A stretch of DNA of 64,000 bases from Rhodospirillales bacterium (GTDB lineage Bacteria; Pseudomonadota; Alphaproteobacteria; Micavibrionales; Micavibrionaceae), in NCBI GenBank assembly GCA_020638295.1, contig JACKIU010000003.1, positions 200,905 through 264,904 on the forward strand. Direction: 5' to 3'. Below, piece after piece: positions 25,598 to 35,400 of the stretch (the first letter of the stretch is position 1; every line of letters starts with the position of its first letter). The translations under genes and the position numbers were made by a program. The notes under the pieces are model-generated. The model did not search any database and was not told where the DNA came from. It saw nothing but the letters and a program-made list of their open reading frames with translations.

Positions 25598-26119
25598 ATG
25601 ACTGACGACGATACATTACGCTATGACAAAATGGTTGAGGCGGCTCTGCGCGGAGTGGTCCGCAAATCGATTGAAGAGGTCATAGAGCAACACGGCACGA
25701 CCGGCGGAATGCCGGGTGAGCATCATTTCTACATTACGTTTATGACGGATTTTTCAGGGGTGAAGATTCCCGGTTATCTGCGGGATCGTTATCCGGGGGA
25801 AATGACGATTGTGTTGCAGTATCAATTCTCTGATTTGAGTGTCGATCGTGAGAAGATGAGCGTGACGCTGTCGTTTAACAATGTCCCGGAGCGTCTGGAG
25901 ATTCCTTTGGCTGCCATCAGCATTTTTGCCGATCCGAGTGTGAATTTTGCTTTGCAGTTCCAGCCGTTGGGCGAGGCGCTGGAGGATAATGATCTGGCGA
26001 TTCTGGATGAACTGGATGATGATGACGGGCCGGACGATGACGGTTCCGGCGGTGGGAAGGGCAGCAAGTCTTCCGATTCCGGTCAGGTGATTTCGCTGGA
26101 TCAGTTCCGGAAGAAGTGA
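25598..26119 (+). CDS. sspB: SspB, ClpXP adaptor for tmRNA-tagged proteins
   Basis: 173 residues. The folded N-terminal domain (HHFYITFMTDFSGVKIPGYL, VLQYQFSDL, VTLSFNNVPERLEIPL) is the alphaproteobacterial SspB family. An acidic, flexible linker follows (DELDDDDGPDDDGSGGGK), and the end ISLDQFRKK is the ClpX-binding tail. It binds AANDN-type tmRNA tags and hands the protein to ClpXP. The tmRNA gene lies 3 kb upstream and its tag contains that motif twice. Confidence 0.92.
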   Translation: MTDDDTLRYDKMVEAALRGVVRKSIEEVIEQHGTTGGMPGEHHFYITFMTDFSGVKIPGYLRDRYPGEMTIVLQYQFSDLSVDREKMSVTLSFNNVPERLEIPLAAISIFADPSVNFALQFQPLGEALEDNDLAILDELDDDDGPDDDGSGGGKGSKSSDSGQVISLDQFRKK

Positions 26120-26123
26120 TCAG

Positions 26124-26146
26124 TTTACAGTGAACGGTGGACAGTA
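26124..26146. repeat. left inverted repeat beside the four-helix-bundle gene
   Basis: Reverse complement reads ACTGTCCACCGTTCACTGTA. It shares GTCCACCGT and GTTCAC(T/C)GT with the right-hand repeat at 26538-26568, in inverted orientation. The two bracket the small gene 26151-26513. Confidence 0.65.
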
Positions 26147-26150
26147 GATT

Positions 26151-26513
26151 GTGGTTTCGTCTGTTTATGAACTTGATGTCTATAAGCGCGCGTATCCAAC
26201 AGCTCTTGATGTTCATAAAAGTACTCTGACCTTTCCCAAGATCGAACAATATGCACTTGCTGACCAACTTCGCAGGGCGGCGAAGAGCATATGTGCAAAT
26301 CTTGCTGAAGGTTTTGCAAAAAGCCATCAGTTTCCTGCCGAGTTCAAGCGTTTTATCAATATGGCGATAGGGTCGGCGGAGGAGGTTTGTGTTTGGCTCG
26401 ATTTTGCTCATGACCTAGAATATATAGGCTCGGCAGAGCATGAGATGTGGAAAAACCATTATGGCGTTATTTGCAGACAACTTCATAAATTAAGTAAAAA
26501 CTGGAAATCGTAG
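26151..26513 (+). CDS. four-helix-bundle protein (23S rRNA intervening-sequence family)
   Basis: 120 residues from a GTG start. Family marks are YELDVYKRAYPTALDVHKST, ADQLRRAAKSICANLAEGFA and the FINMAIGSAEEVCVWLDFA helix. These small proteins are found inside 23S rRNA intervening sequences or scattered in genomes as likely mobile cassettes; the molecular role is unknown. Inverted repeats with GTCCACCGT lie on both sides, and the right one continues into the next gene's first codons. It sits between sspB and a hydrolase gene. Confidence 0.87.
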   Translation: MVSSVYELDVYKRAYPTALDVHKSTLTFPKIEQYALADQLRRAAKSICANLAEGFAKSHQFPAEFKRFINMAIGSAEEVCVWLDFAHDLEYIGSAEHEMWKNHYGVICRQLHKLSKNWKS

Positions 26514-26528
26514 TTTTGGGAATTCGAC

Positions 26529-27452
26529 ATGTCTATGCCGTCCACCGTATACCGTTCACCGTCCACTGAGCATAAAGTTCTCTTGAAACGTGGAGAGTTT
26601 GTTGACGGTGCTCGCGGCGGTCGCGTGGTGCCGTATAAGGTTTATTATCCCGTTGAGCATGATCTGAGATCTTTGCCGACCATTATTTGGAGTCATGGGT
26701 TTGGCGGGAGCCGCGATGGGGCTTCGTTTCTTTCGCGGCATCTGGCGTCTTACGGTTATAATCTCGTGCATATCACGCATGCGGGCACGGATTCGAGCCT
26801 GTGGGAGGGTAAGCCGGGGCACCCGTGGGATATTTTGCGCAAGGCGGAAGTCAGCCGTGAGACAACGCTGAACCGGTTTTATGATGTGCCGTTTGTGCTG
26901 GATCAATTGCCGAGATGGGCGGCGGAAAACCCGGAGGCCGGGGCGCATATGGATTTGTCGCGGCTGGGGATGAGCGGGCATTCTTTTGGCGCGATGACTT
27001 GCCAAGTGATGGCCGGGCAGATGTTTCCGGATGCGCAGGGCAAGTTGATTTCACTAAAAGAACCACGTTTTAAGGCCGGGATTTTGTATTCGCCGGTGCC
27101 GATTGCGCATTTGACGGATGAAGCCGAGCATAAGATTTATGGGCCGATTGATATTCCTTTGCTGCATATGACGGGGACCGAGGATTCCTCGCCGCTGCAT
27201 GATTTCGGGTATGAGGCGCGGCTAGCGGTGCAAGAATATTCCGGGGCGGATGAGAAATATCTGCAGGTTCTTGAGGGCGGGGATCATATGGTTTATGCGG
27301 GTTCGCGCGGGAAGCTCGGGGCTAATCCTCTGCGGGATGAGCATGAAGCGCAAATCAAAATGGCGGCGCTGGCCTTTTGGGATGCGCAGCTTAAGGATGA
27401 CGCAGCTGCGCGGGCGTGGATCGAGCGGAATCTAGGCCGGGGCGGGGCTTAG
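26529..27452 (+). CDS. alpha/beta hydrolase, dienelactone-hydrolase/PAF-acetylhydrolase-like
   Basis: 307 residues. The nucleophile elbow is GMSGHSFGAMTC, the oxyanion-side motif is IIWSHGFGGSRDGA, the likely acid is Asp in MTGTEDSSPLHDFG and the likely base is His in EGGDHMVY. No signal peptide. Substrate unknown. The first residues (MSMPSTVYRSPSTEHK) are encoded by the right-hand repeat, so the N-terminus was probably altered by that insertion. ATG 26529 and 26535 are both possible starts. The end overlaps a small convergent gene. Confidence 0.83.
   Translation: MSMPSTVYRSPSTEHKVLLKRGEFVDGARGGRVVPYKVYYPVEHDLRSLPTIIWSHGFGGSRDGASFLSRHLASYGYNLVHITHAGTDSSLWEGKPGHPWDILRKAEVSRETTLNRFYDVPFVLDQLPRWAAENPEAGAHMDLSRLGMSGHSFGAMTCQVMAGQMFPDAQGKLISLKEPRFKAGILYSPVPIAHLTDEAEHKIYGPIDIPLLHMTGTEDSSPLHDFGYEARLAVQEYSGADEKYLQVLEGGDHMVYAGSRGKLGANPLRDEHEAQIKMAALAFWDAQLKDDAAARAWIERNLGRGGA
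26538..26568. repeat. right inverted repeat, read as codons of the hydrolase gene
   Basis: Sequence GTCCACCGTATACC followed by GTTCACCGTCCACTGA. It matches the reverse complement of 26124-26146. It lies within the first 14 codons of the hydrolase gene and encodes STVYRSPST. Confidence 0.65.
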
Positions 27453-27737
27453 TGCGTTTGGTTGAGGTGTGCCGCTGTTTTGGGAGTATCGGTTTTGGCG
27501 TTCAAATATGGCGGATGCGAGGTTTTGTTGTGTTTCTTCCGTGGACTTTCCTATTTTTGCACTGGCGTTGTGAATGCCGAATTTCTGGGGATAGCCTTCC
27601 TTAAGGCAGACGTAGACATATTCGCCGCTTCGGTAAGACCGTACGGCCTCCTTCCAGTGCGCTTTCAGATCTTCGAGGATTTCGTCTTCGGTCATGGCGT
27701 TATAAAATTTGTCATTTTTGCGATTATTACTGTACAT
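27432..27737 (-). CDS. hypothetical small protein
   Basis: Up to 101 residues; ATG at 27695 would give 87 (MTEDEILEDLKAHWKEAV, then SYRSGEYVYVCLKEGYPQKF). The N-terminal helix and the SGEYVYVCL strand look protein-like, while the C-terminal tail, which overlaps the convergent hydrolase end by 21 bases, is low-complexity. No clear ribosome site. No family recognised; moderate doubt that it is expressed. Confidence 0.45.
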   Translation of the reverse strand: MYSNNRKNDKFYNAMTEDEILEDLKAHWKEAVRSYRSGEYVYVCLKEGYPQKFGIHNASAKIGKSTEETQQNLASAIFERQNRYSQNSGTPQPNALSPAPA

Positions 27738-27828
27738 CTAGCAGGTTTTTCATATTTTGTCAATATGGGCTTAAATTTTTATATAAAGTCCTCTGGACTT
27801 TTTAGGCAGAGCTTTTATGTCTTAAAGC

Positions 27829-28770
27829 ATGTCTGAAAACGCGATTGAAATTACCGATCTTGATAAGACTTACAAGGCCGACGGGAAGAAGACGGCGGCG
27901 AAGCGTGCGCTGAAAAGCGTGTCTTTGAACATTTCGAGAGGCTCTATTTTCGGGTTACTGGGGCCGAACGGGGCGGGGAAATCGACAATTATCAATATAC
28001 TGGCCGGGTTGGTGGTCAAATCGTCGGGCAGTGTGAAAATCTGGGATATCGATATTGACCAAGATCCGCGGGGCGTGAAGGCGGCGATCGGGATTGTGCC
28101 GCAAGAGCTGGCCTTTGATGTGTTTTTTACGCCAGCGCAGTCGCTGGAGCTGATGGCCGGGCTGTATGGCGTGCCCAAGGGGCAGCGGCGGACGATGGAA
28201 TTGCTTAAAATGGTGGGGCTGGAGGATAAGGCCGATGCGTACACGCGCAGCCTGTCGGGCGGAATGAAGCGGCGGCTGATGGTGGCCAAGGCGATGGTGC
28301 ATAATCCGCCGATTCTGGTTCTGGACGAGCCGACGGCGGGGGTGGATGTCGAGCTGCGCCGCCAGCTCTGGGATAATGTGCGGGCACTGAATGCGCGCGG
28401 TGTGACGATCGTTCTGACGACGCATTATCTGGAAGAGGCCGAAGCGCTGTGTGATGAAATTGCGATTATCAATCACGGTGAAGTGATCGCGCATGCGCCG
28501 ACGGAAGATCTGCTTGCGCGGATTGAGAACAAGGAAATACGTTTTCGGCTCGACCGACCCATGGAGAATGCGGGGCAGGTTTTACAGGGCTTTGCCGCCG
28601 AGCCTGTCGGGCAGCGCAGCGTTATCGTGCGTTACAATCCGTCGGAGACGCAGGTCGGGGCGATGATTGAAGCCATTCAAAGGGCTGGATACGGCATTGT
28701 CGATATTTCGACCGATGAGAGCGATCTGGAAGATGTGTTCTTGCAGTTGACGGGGAGTTCTGGTAACTGA
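27829..28770 (+). CDS. ABC transporter ATP-binding protein (ABC-2 exporter type)
   Basis: 313 residues. Walker A is GLLGPNGAGKSTIINILAG, the signature is RSLSGGMKRRLMVAKAM, Walker B is PILVLDEPTAGVD, and the switch His is in LTTHYLEEAEALCDE. A C-terminal domain of about 80 residues follows (IRFRLDRPMENAGQVLQGFA), as in YadG/CcmA-like exporter ATPases. No permease gene lies nearby, since the next features are a tRNA and an unrelated gene, so its membrane partner must be elsewhere. Cargo unknown. Confidence 0.9.
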   Translation: MSENAIEITDLDKTYKADGKKTAAKRALKSVSLNISRGSIFGLLGPNGAGKSTIINILAGLVVKSSGSVKIWDIDIDQDPRGVKAAIGIVPQELAFDVFFTPAQSLELMAGLYGVPKGQRRTMELLKMVGLEDKADAYTRSLSGGMKRRLMVAKAMVHNPPILVLDEPTAGVDVELRRQLWDNVRALNARGVTIVLTTHYLEEAEALCDEIAIINHGEVIAHAPTEDLLARIENKEIRFRLDRPMENAGQVLQGFAAEPVGQRSVIVRYNPSETQVGAMIEAIQRAGYGIVDISTDESDLEDVFLQLTGSSGN

Positions 28771-28860
28771 TACTCAGCAAATGCCCGTGCTTCGCTCTTT
28801 GCAGAGCTTTGCAGGGCAATAAGAAAATCTAGGATGCTTCGCATCGCAATATTTTCTAAT

Positions 28861-28936
28861 GCACCCGTAGCTCAGGGGATAGAGCACTGGTTTCCGGAGC
28901 CAGGTGTCGCAGGTTCGAATCCTGCCGGGTGCGCCA
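28861..28936 (+). tRNA. tRNA-Arg (anticodon CCG)
   Basis: A 76-base cloverleaf with encoded CCA. The acceptor stem is GCACCCG paired with CGGGTGC, the D-arm GCTC...GAGC, the anticodon stem CTGGT/GCCAG around loop TTCCGGA (anticodon CCG), and the T-arm CAGGTTCGAATCCTG. It reads CGG arginine codons. Confidence 0.97.
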
Positions 28937-29069
28937 TTTATGTGGCTGTTCCAATAAAAATTGAACGTCATCTCCAAAATATATCATTTATCGGTTTTAT
29001 GATTGTTAATCATGGTTTAAAATAATTCCGGTATCCTGAAAGGATAGAATAATTAGAGAGCCGCAGAAA

Positions 29070-31085
29070 ATGAGAAACAAGGACAAAACCGTTAATACGC
29101 TTCCCGTAATTGAGCGAAAAGAACGGCATATAAGCCTTTCTACCTGTATTTTCTCCGGATTTTCCGGTGCGGGCAGGCTTGTTCTATGCCTGTTTTTTTC
29201 CGTTTTGGTTCTCATCGGCGGCACGACGGTTTCTTATGCGGGCGCGGGGGATCCGTGTACGATTGCGGACAAGATTTATGAGGTGGAAAGCCCGTCCGGT
29301 CCGGCGCTGATCTGTAACGGCACGACGCTGCAGGTTCTTGAAAGCGCCAAAGGCAGTCCGGTGGCCAAGGGGATCGGAACGGACGATCCCAAGGCCCCGC
29401 TCCATGTCGGCGGAGAGGCGATCATCGGCGTGACGACCGGTCTGGCCTGCGACGCGGACCGGGAGGGCGGTCTGCGTTGGAGCGCTGCGGACAGCACGTT
29501 CGAGATGTGCGACGGGGCGAGCTGGCGTTTGATCGCCGCGTCCTCCTCGGCCAGCGATTGTACGCCGGATGCCTTCACCTTTACCGATGTTACGGAGCAG
29601 CCGCTCAGCTCGGTTGTGGCCAGTAATATCGTGACCATTACCGGAATCGACGGCGACTGCCCGGCCTTCGTCAGCGGCAGCGGCTCCCCGCAGATCAGCG
29701 TGAATAGCGGTGCCTGGCTAACCTCAACAACCATCAGCCCGGGCGATACGCTCCAGGTGCGCATGACCACCAGCGCCAGCGTCAACACGGCGCAAATCGC
29801 GTCCGTGACGGTGGGCACGGTCTCCGACGATTGGTCGGTGACCACGAAGCTTTCCGGCACGCGGATCTTCCGGACGACGAACACCTATCGGGGCGATTCG
29901 CTGGGCGGGATCGGCGGGGCGCACACAATTTGTCAGAACGAGGCGGGCGTTCTGGGCTATGGCGGCCTCTTCCGCGCGCTGCTGTCCAACGAATTTATCG
30001 ACGCGGTGGATATGCTGTCCATCGCCTATCCCGTCACCCGGGCGAGCGACGCCACAACGGTGGACGCCACCAATATCTGGGACGGGAGCCTAGCGGCCGG
30101 GGTTCACACCAGCTCTGGGGCTGTATGGACCGGCAGCAACAGCGATGGAACGGTTTATAACACCAGCCATTGCAATAACTGGCGCGCGGGGGGATCCTTG
30201 GGATTGCGTGGCGTAGGAAATAACGCCACCTCACAATGGATTTATTCCTCAACAGCCGACTGCACAAGTTCATGCTACCTCTACTGCGTCGAGCAAGCTT
30301 CGGCGATCGGGCCTATTCTGGGGATTACGCCGGGGAGTTATGTCGGGTTTCTCGTCGAAGGGACGGGTAGTCCGGCTTACGGCGATACGGTGAGTTTCAC
30401 GGTGGAAAATGCGGGGGATCAGACCTCCGATACCATGACAACCGCGCTGACCAACACCACGAATTTTGAATTTGTCAGTGATACTTGCAACGGCAACACG
30501 CTGGCGCAAGGGGCGACCTGCACGGTGCAGATCCGGCCCAAGGCCACCCTTCCGGGCGGGGAAGGCGCGCTGAGCGGCAGCTTGACCGTCACGGCGAACA
30601 ACAACCCGAGCGCGTCTTTGAGCGGCTATGCGCAGGCCGCTATCACGAAAATTTTCAAGACCGCGAACTCGTATCGCGGGGACTCTCTGGGCGGGCTGTC
30701 CGGCGCGGATACGCTCTGCCAGACGGAGGCCGGTGTTCTGGGCTATAGCGGCACGTGGAAGGCGCTGCTTTCGGATTCTACGACAAACGCCAAGGACAGG
30801 CTGACCATCACCTATCCGGTCGTGCGCGCCGCCGATGGCACGATCGTGGATTCCACCAATCTCTGGGACGGTACTGTCCAGACGGCAATAGAACCAGGAT
30901 CATATCTGAATGCTTGGACCGGCAGCAACACCAACGGAACGGCTTCCAGCTCACACTGCACAAACTGGTCAGCAACGGGGGGAATAGCAACCTACGGCAG
31001 AGCGGAATTTACCAATACCAACTGGATTAATATCGGTACTAGTGGTTGTGCAGTCGCAGTCGCCCTCTACTGCGTCAAGCAATAA
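29070..31085 (+). CDS. exported multi-domain surface protein with two DUF1554-like modules
   Basis: 671 residues. A hydrophobic segment at about 35-60 (LVLCLFFSVLVLIGGTTVSYA) serves as signal peptide or anchor. Then come a tail-fibre-like unit (GIGTDDPKAPLHVGGEAIIG, GLRWSAADSTFEMCDGASW), a DUF1554-like module (about 265-409: RIFRTTNTYRGDSLGG, ending CYLYCVEQ) and an immunoglobulin-like anchor-type domain (about 413-525: TCNGNTLAQGATCTVQI). A second DUF1554-like module (526-671: KIFKTANSYRGDSLGG, ending ALYCVKQ) closes the protein. Modules are also shared with the giant protein at 32494-40197. Codons end in C or G far more than in nearby genes, which hints at transfer. A role in surface binding is inference. 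Confidence 0.75.
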   Translation: MRNKDKTVNTLPVIERKERHISLSTCIFSGFSGAGRLVLCLFFSVLVLIGGTTVSYAGAGDPCTIADKIYEVESPSGPALICNGTTLQVLESAKGSPVAKGIGTDDPKAPLHVGGEAIIGVTTGLACDADREGGLRWSAADSTFEMCDGASWRLIAASSSASDCTPDAFTFTDVTEQPLSSVVASNIVTITGIDGDCPAFVSGSGSPQISVNSGAWLTSTTISPGDTLQVRMTTSASVNTAQIASVTVGTVSDDWSVTTKLSGTRIFRTTNTYRGDSLGGIGGAHTICQNEAGVLGYGGLFRALLSNEFIDAVDMLSIAYPVTRASDATTVDATNIWDGSLAAGVHTSSGAVWTGSNSDGTVYNTSHCNNWRAGGSLGLRGVGNNATSQWIYSSTADCTSSCYLYCVEQASAIGPILGITPGSYVGFLVEGTGSPAYGDTVSFTVENAGDQTSDTMTTALTNTTNFEFVSDTCNGNTLAQGATCTVQIRPKATLPGGEGALSGSLTVTANNNPSASLSGYAQAAITKIFKTANSYRGDSLGGLSGADTLCQTEAGVLGYSGTWKALLSDSTTNAKDRLTITYPVVRAADGTIVDSTNLWDGTVQTAIEPGSYLNAWTGSNTNGTASSSHCTNWSATGGIATYGRAEFTNTNWINIGTSGCAVAVALYCVKQ

Positions 31086-31494
31086 AAGAATGCCGCGGCG
31101 TTTGCGCCCGCCGTCAAATCACGGGCTTCTTCGGAGCGTTGTATAGTCGTTTGGTATGGTTAAGGACAGGAAGCTATTTCCTTCCCCTGCGGTTCTTGAT
31201 ACCAGTTCGCGTTTAAATGATGAGAATCGTCATTGCGAGGAGGCTTTTTTGCCGACGAAGCAATCCAGAGACCAAAGAGCGGGATTTCTGGATCGCCGCG
31301 CTCTCAAGCCTGCTCCTGCAGAGGCAGGAGGTCGCTCGCGATGACGGTCTTGATTTCATTCAATGAATGCGAAACGCTATGAGTCCCTGCTTTCGCGGGG
31401 ACTTGAGTTTTTCGCGAGTATCGGCTTGTTGTTTCCCGTTTCCTGCGTGACGATCAATCATCCACTATGCACGGGCCTGGCCAGTTGGTTCAGG
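31086..31494. other. 409-base intergenic region with repeats, no gene seen
   Basis: Both neighbouring genes end here (convergent). It contains one copy of the dispersed CATTGCGAGG element (31228-31346) and a hairpin at 31382-31402 (GTCCC-TGCTTTCGCG-GGGAC, then TTGAGTTTTT) that could end transcription of the 671-residue gene. No reading frame looks coding. Confidence 0.55.
31228..31346. repeat. dispersed inverted-repeat element
   Basis: Begins CGTCATTGCGAGGAGGC and ends GGTCGCTCGCGATGACG, with inner GAAGCAATCCAGA / TCTGGATCGCC. Related to copies at 15825-15916, 50892-50991 and 55975-56016. Confidence 0.8.
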
Positions 31495-32388
31495 TTATTG
31501 CATTTGTGAGGTCTGGCTGCCCAGACAATATAATTTTGCTTTGCCGCAGCCGCATGTTGCGAAATTCAGCAGTTTATGCGTGCTTTGGCAATGCTGTTTG
31601 CAGTCTTGAATTGACGGGCCGCAGGTCTGTAAATATGAGAGCGTGTCGTTCGGCAAACCGGATATTTGCGTTTCATAGGTTTGTTCCATCTTGTGTTCGA
31701 TTTTTTGGACGGTGTCGATAATGCGGTCGATTTCCGTGACCGGTGAGCTGTCCATGATGTCTTTGATATAGGGGCAAAAGCTGTTAACGTATTGGCGCAG
31801 CTTCGTTTTTTCTGCTGATTGGCCCGGAGCGATGCCGTAGTCGGTGCAGATGTCGTGGCCGTTGTTAAAGGCTGTTTTGTACGCGTGAAGCGCGGTGTTG
31901 TATTTCTTTTTTTGCTCGCCCTGAAAGCTGTTTACATCGAATTGGGATATGTATTTATCCTGACATGCTTGCATGGAGTGTGTGTTGTTTTGCATTTGCG
32001 CCATCATGTTCGCTCTCTTGTTTTCAGCCGGATAGGGTCTTTTTCTCATTTCATCGACGAGGCATCGGCAGTAATTGGTCATGGATGTTGCGGTGGTTTG
32101 AGCGCTGGACATGCAGCCGGCATAGACCATATCCAGGCGGTCCGTTTTTCGGCATTTGTCGCTGATGCCGGAGAAGACTTTTTGGTCGTATTTGCCCATT
32201 TCACCCATTGTGGCTTTTCGCGCGACAAAAGCATCGGCGTAGCATTCGCAGTCGTACGTGTACATGTGGCGATGACTGGTTTCGCACAGGCGTTGAATGC
32301 GTTCGCGTTCAGAGGCAAAGGCCGGGGTGCTTGATATTGCGGTGAATATGGTGACGGCGGCCAAGGTCCGGAGCGTAGCGCGGTTCAT
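31495..32388 (-). CDS. hypothetical cysteine-rich exported protein
   Basis: 297 residues with a Sec signal peptide (ATLRTLAAVTIFTAISSTPAFA). The mature part has many cysteines in paired spacing (YDCECYADAF, NYCRCLVDEM, QDCKQHCQ, FATCGCGKAKLYCLG), so it is probably a disulfide-bonded periplasmic or surface protein. Charged helices make up the middle. No family recognised. It lies about 105 bases after the end of the giant gene on the same strand and might be co-transcribed with it. Confidence 0.7.
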   Translation of the reverse strand: MNRATLRTLAAVTIFTAISSTPAFASERERIQRLCETSHRHMYTYDCECYADAFVARKATMGEMGKYDQKVFSGISDKCRKTDRLDMVYAGCMSSAQTTATSMTNYCRCLVDEMRKRPYPAENKRANMMAQMQNNTHSMQACQDKYISQFDVNSFQGEQKKKYNTALHAYKTAFNNGHDICTDYGIAPGQSAEKTKLRQYVNSFCPYIKDIMDSSPVTEIDRIIDTVQKIEHKMEQTYETQISGLPNDTLSYLQTCGPSIQDCKQHCQSTHKLLNFATCGCGKAKLYCLGSQTSQMQ

Positions 32389-32493
32389 GGTTTTGTCTCT
32401 CCCTGTTTGAACGGGGAGAGTGTAGCTGAAGGCGGCGTTTTTATAAAGCGGGATTCAGGGCGAGGCCGATCGCGCGGTATATTTTCTCCTTTT

Positions 32494-35400
32494 TTACGCT
32501 TTGCGGCGGTGCGTGACAATTACAGCGCCGAGGCCGCCAAGTAGTACGCCGAGCAGGAGCAGAAGGCTTATTTCCGCTTTGCTGGTGCCGTAGCCGGTGT
32601 GGGCTTTGAGGCCCGCGACATCCCGGCGGAGATCTTCAAGTGCGGCGTGCTCTTGCGTTTTGATTGTCTCAAGTTCGGCGCGCAGCGTCTTATTTTCGTC
32701 CTTCAGGGTTTTTACGGCCTCAATCAGGGGCGCGGTGAGCATCCGGTAATCCACAGACTTGATCTCTTCTTCCGAGGAGGTGCGGCTGACGACTTCCGGG
32801 AAGATTTCTTCAATTTCCTGTGCAATCACACCCAGATGACGGCGATCTTGCTCCCCATCCTTGCGGAGATAGCTATAGGTATTCACGCGGGAAATGCGTT
32901 CCAGAATATCCTGACCGTTGAGCGGCTGAAGGTCTGTTTTCAACCGTTTATCGGAAACGGCTGCGCCCATCGCCACCCAGGCCCCGGCCTCGCGAACCTC
33001 AAATCCCGGCGTGGTTGAGTTGTAGCGGATCATGCCATCTACACCCGTGCCGGGGCGTTCGCCCGTCGTGCCGCGCGGGATCAGGATCGCATCGGTAGTG
33101 TCGATCTGCAGGCCCACGGTCGGGTCTGTCGTCCCGATGCCGACCATCGAGGCGCCGGAGTTGTAGTAGATGTCGTCGCCTGTCCCGGCGACCCATTTTC
33201 CGCCGGAGGTGGTGATGAGGTCCTGCCAGCTTCCGGCCTGATAGCCTTCGAATTTACCGTCGGTGGAATTATAACGGATCATCCCGTCGGTTCCGGCCGG
33301 GCGCTGGAGCGTCGTGCCGCGCGGGATCAGGATCGCGTCGGTGGTGTCGATCTGCAGGCCCACGGTCGGTGTTGCCGTGCCGATGCCGAGTTTTCCGGCA
33401 GAGGTGAAGGCCAGAGTGTCGTTACTCCAAAGCCGACCACCGGAATTAAACTGGATGTTGTTGTCGTTGCCGTGAGCAAGAGCGCCGCTTGCAATGGTTG
33501 CCGGGGTAAAGCAGTTGTTTCCGTCAGCATCGCAGTAGTTGGTTGCGCCGACATCTCCTGTGACATCCAGTTCCAGATCCTGTTCTCCTCCGGTCGAGGC
33601 CGCTGTCGCCCCGATGGAAACTTTAGCGGTGCCGGAATTGTAATAAATGTTATCGCCCGTTCCCGCGACCCATTTTCCGCCGGAGGTGGTGATGAGGTCC
33701 TGCCAGCTTCCGGCCTGATAGCCTTCGAATTTGCCGTCGGTGGAATTATAACGGATCATCCCGTCGGTCCCGGTCGGGCGCTCGCCGGTGGTGCCGCGCG
33801 GGATGAGGATCGCGTCGGTGGTGTCGATCTGCAGACCCACGGTCGGGTCGGTCGTGCCGATGCCGACCATCGGGGTGCCGGAGTTGTAGTAGATATCATC
33901 GCCCGTACCGGGTTTCCAGATGCTGGCCGTGTCGCCAAAGCCCGTGGATTGACCGGACATGCCGATCGCTACAGACACATTGTTGGTGGAATCCTGGACC
34001 GTCAGCGTGCCGTTATAATCGCCGTCCGCGCTGGCCGTCGGGGTCACGCCCATCGTGCAGGTCGCGGCCGGAGCCAGCGTATTGCCGGAGCAGGTATCGG
34101 TTGTCACCGTAAAGTTCAGGGCGTTGCTGAGACTATAACCCAGCGCGGCGCTGGTCCCGGAGCCGGTGTTTTCAATCGTGAAGGTCACTTCCGTGCCCGT
34201 GGGTCCCGGCCCGATCACGTTCATGCTCGCCGCGCTGTTCGGCGTTGCGGTCAGCGTAACCGTCGGCGCGGTGACTTCCTGACAGTAGAGGCGATAATTG
34301 GCGTTTTGGCAAATGATTGATCCTCCTGCTATTCCTATCCATCCACTGCTTGCTATGGTGACGTTACCACGACTATCACCAATTATTCCTACATAGTTGG
34401 TCCAGTCTGTACAGTTGCTCCCCATAACACCATTGCTTAGTGTTCCTGTCCAGACGTAGCCGGTGGTGGCTGAACCGGTTTCATCATAGCCGACCGGATT
34501 GTCTATTGCGCCATCCCACAAACCTGATGGACTGGTGGCGAGGACGTCTCCGTTCATGTTCACAAGGCGATCCCAGTTATAATCCATCCGGTTGATTGCT
34601 TGCAATGAAGTTCCCGTTGCCGAGATAATAGCCTTCCACGTGCCGCCAATGCCCGCAGTGTCGGCGCGGGTTTGGCATTGCGTGTCGGCGCCAGCAACAC
34701 CGCCAAAGCTGGTGCCGTGCGTATAGGTTGTGCTCGTTGCAAAAACGCGTTTATCCACCCCGGCGCAAGACCCGCCGCAATCGCCTTCGGTGATGACGGA
34801 ATAGTAAAATGTGCTCGACCCGATGGTCAAATCCGCCTGCGCACGAGTTCCAGCCGCCGGAGAGGTCAGGTGTATGGCGACCGTATCGCCCCAGCTGAGC
34901 GTGCCGGCGGCGGCCGTATAGGCCCCGCCATTGATCGAATATTCCGCGCCTGCATCCCCGGTAATAGAAATCGCGGTGTTTTGTGTGATGCCGGTGACGG
35001 TTTTTGTATCGGAGGCTACGGTCGCCCCGGCGCTGGCGGCGAATTTCGTGGCGAAGGTGATGGCATTAGGTGTCGTGTCGCTCTGCGCGGCCGGCAGGGC
35101 CACCCCTTCTTTCCGCGCGCAACGGACATAGTATCCGGTCGCTTTCGTAGAAGAAGATGCTACCCCGCTGGAAGGTATTATCTTCCGTGCGTCGCCGTTG
35201 CTGGCTTCATAAGACGTCCAATAGTAAGAGGGAAAGCCGGTGAGGTCGCCCAGCGCCACGCCGGGCGTGATCAGGGAGGAAAACTCACTGTAAGACGGCA
35301 GGAACCAGTCGTCATAACCGTTAAGAATCATGTTAGCGCAATATTCAATCGCCGGATAGTAGCCCACCGGGCGGCCGAAGTTCAGCAGATTGACTGTATT

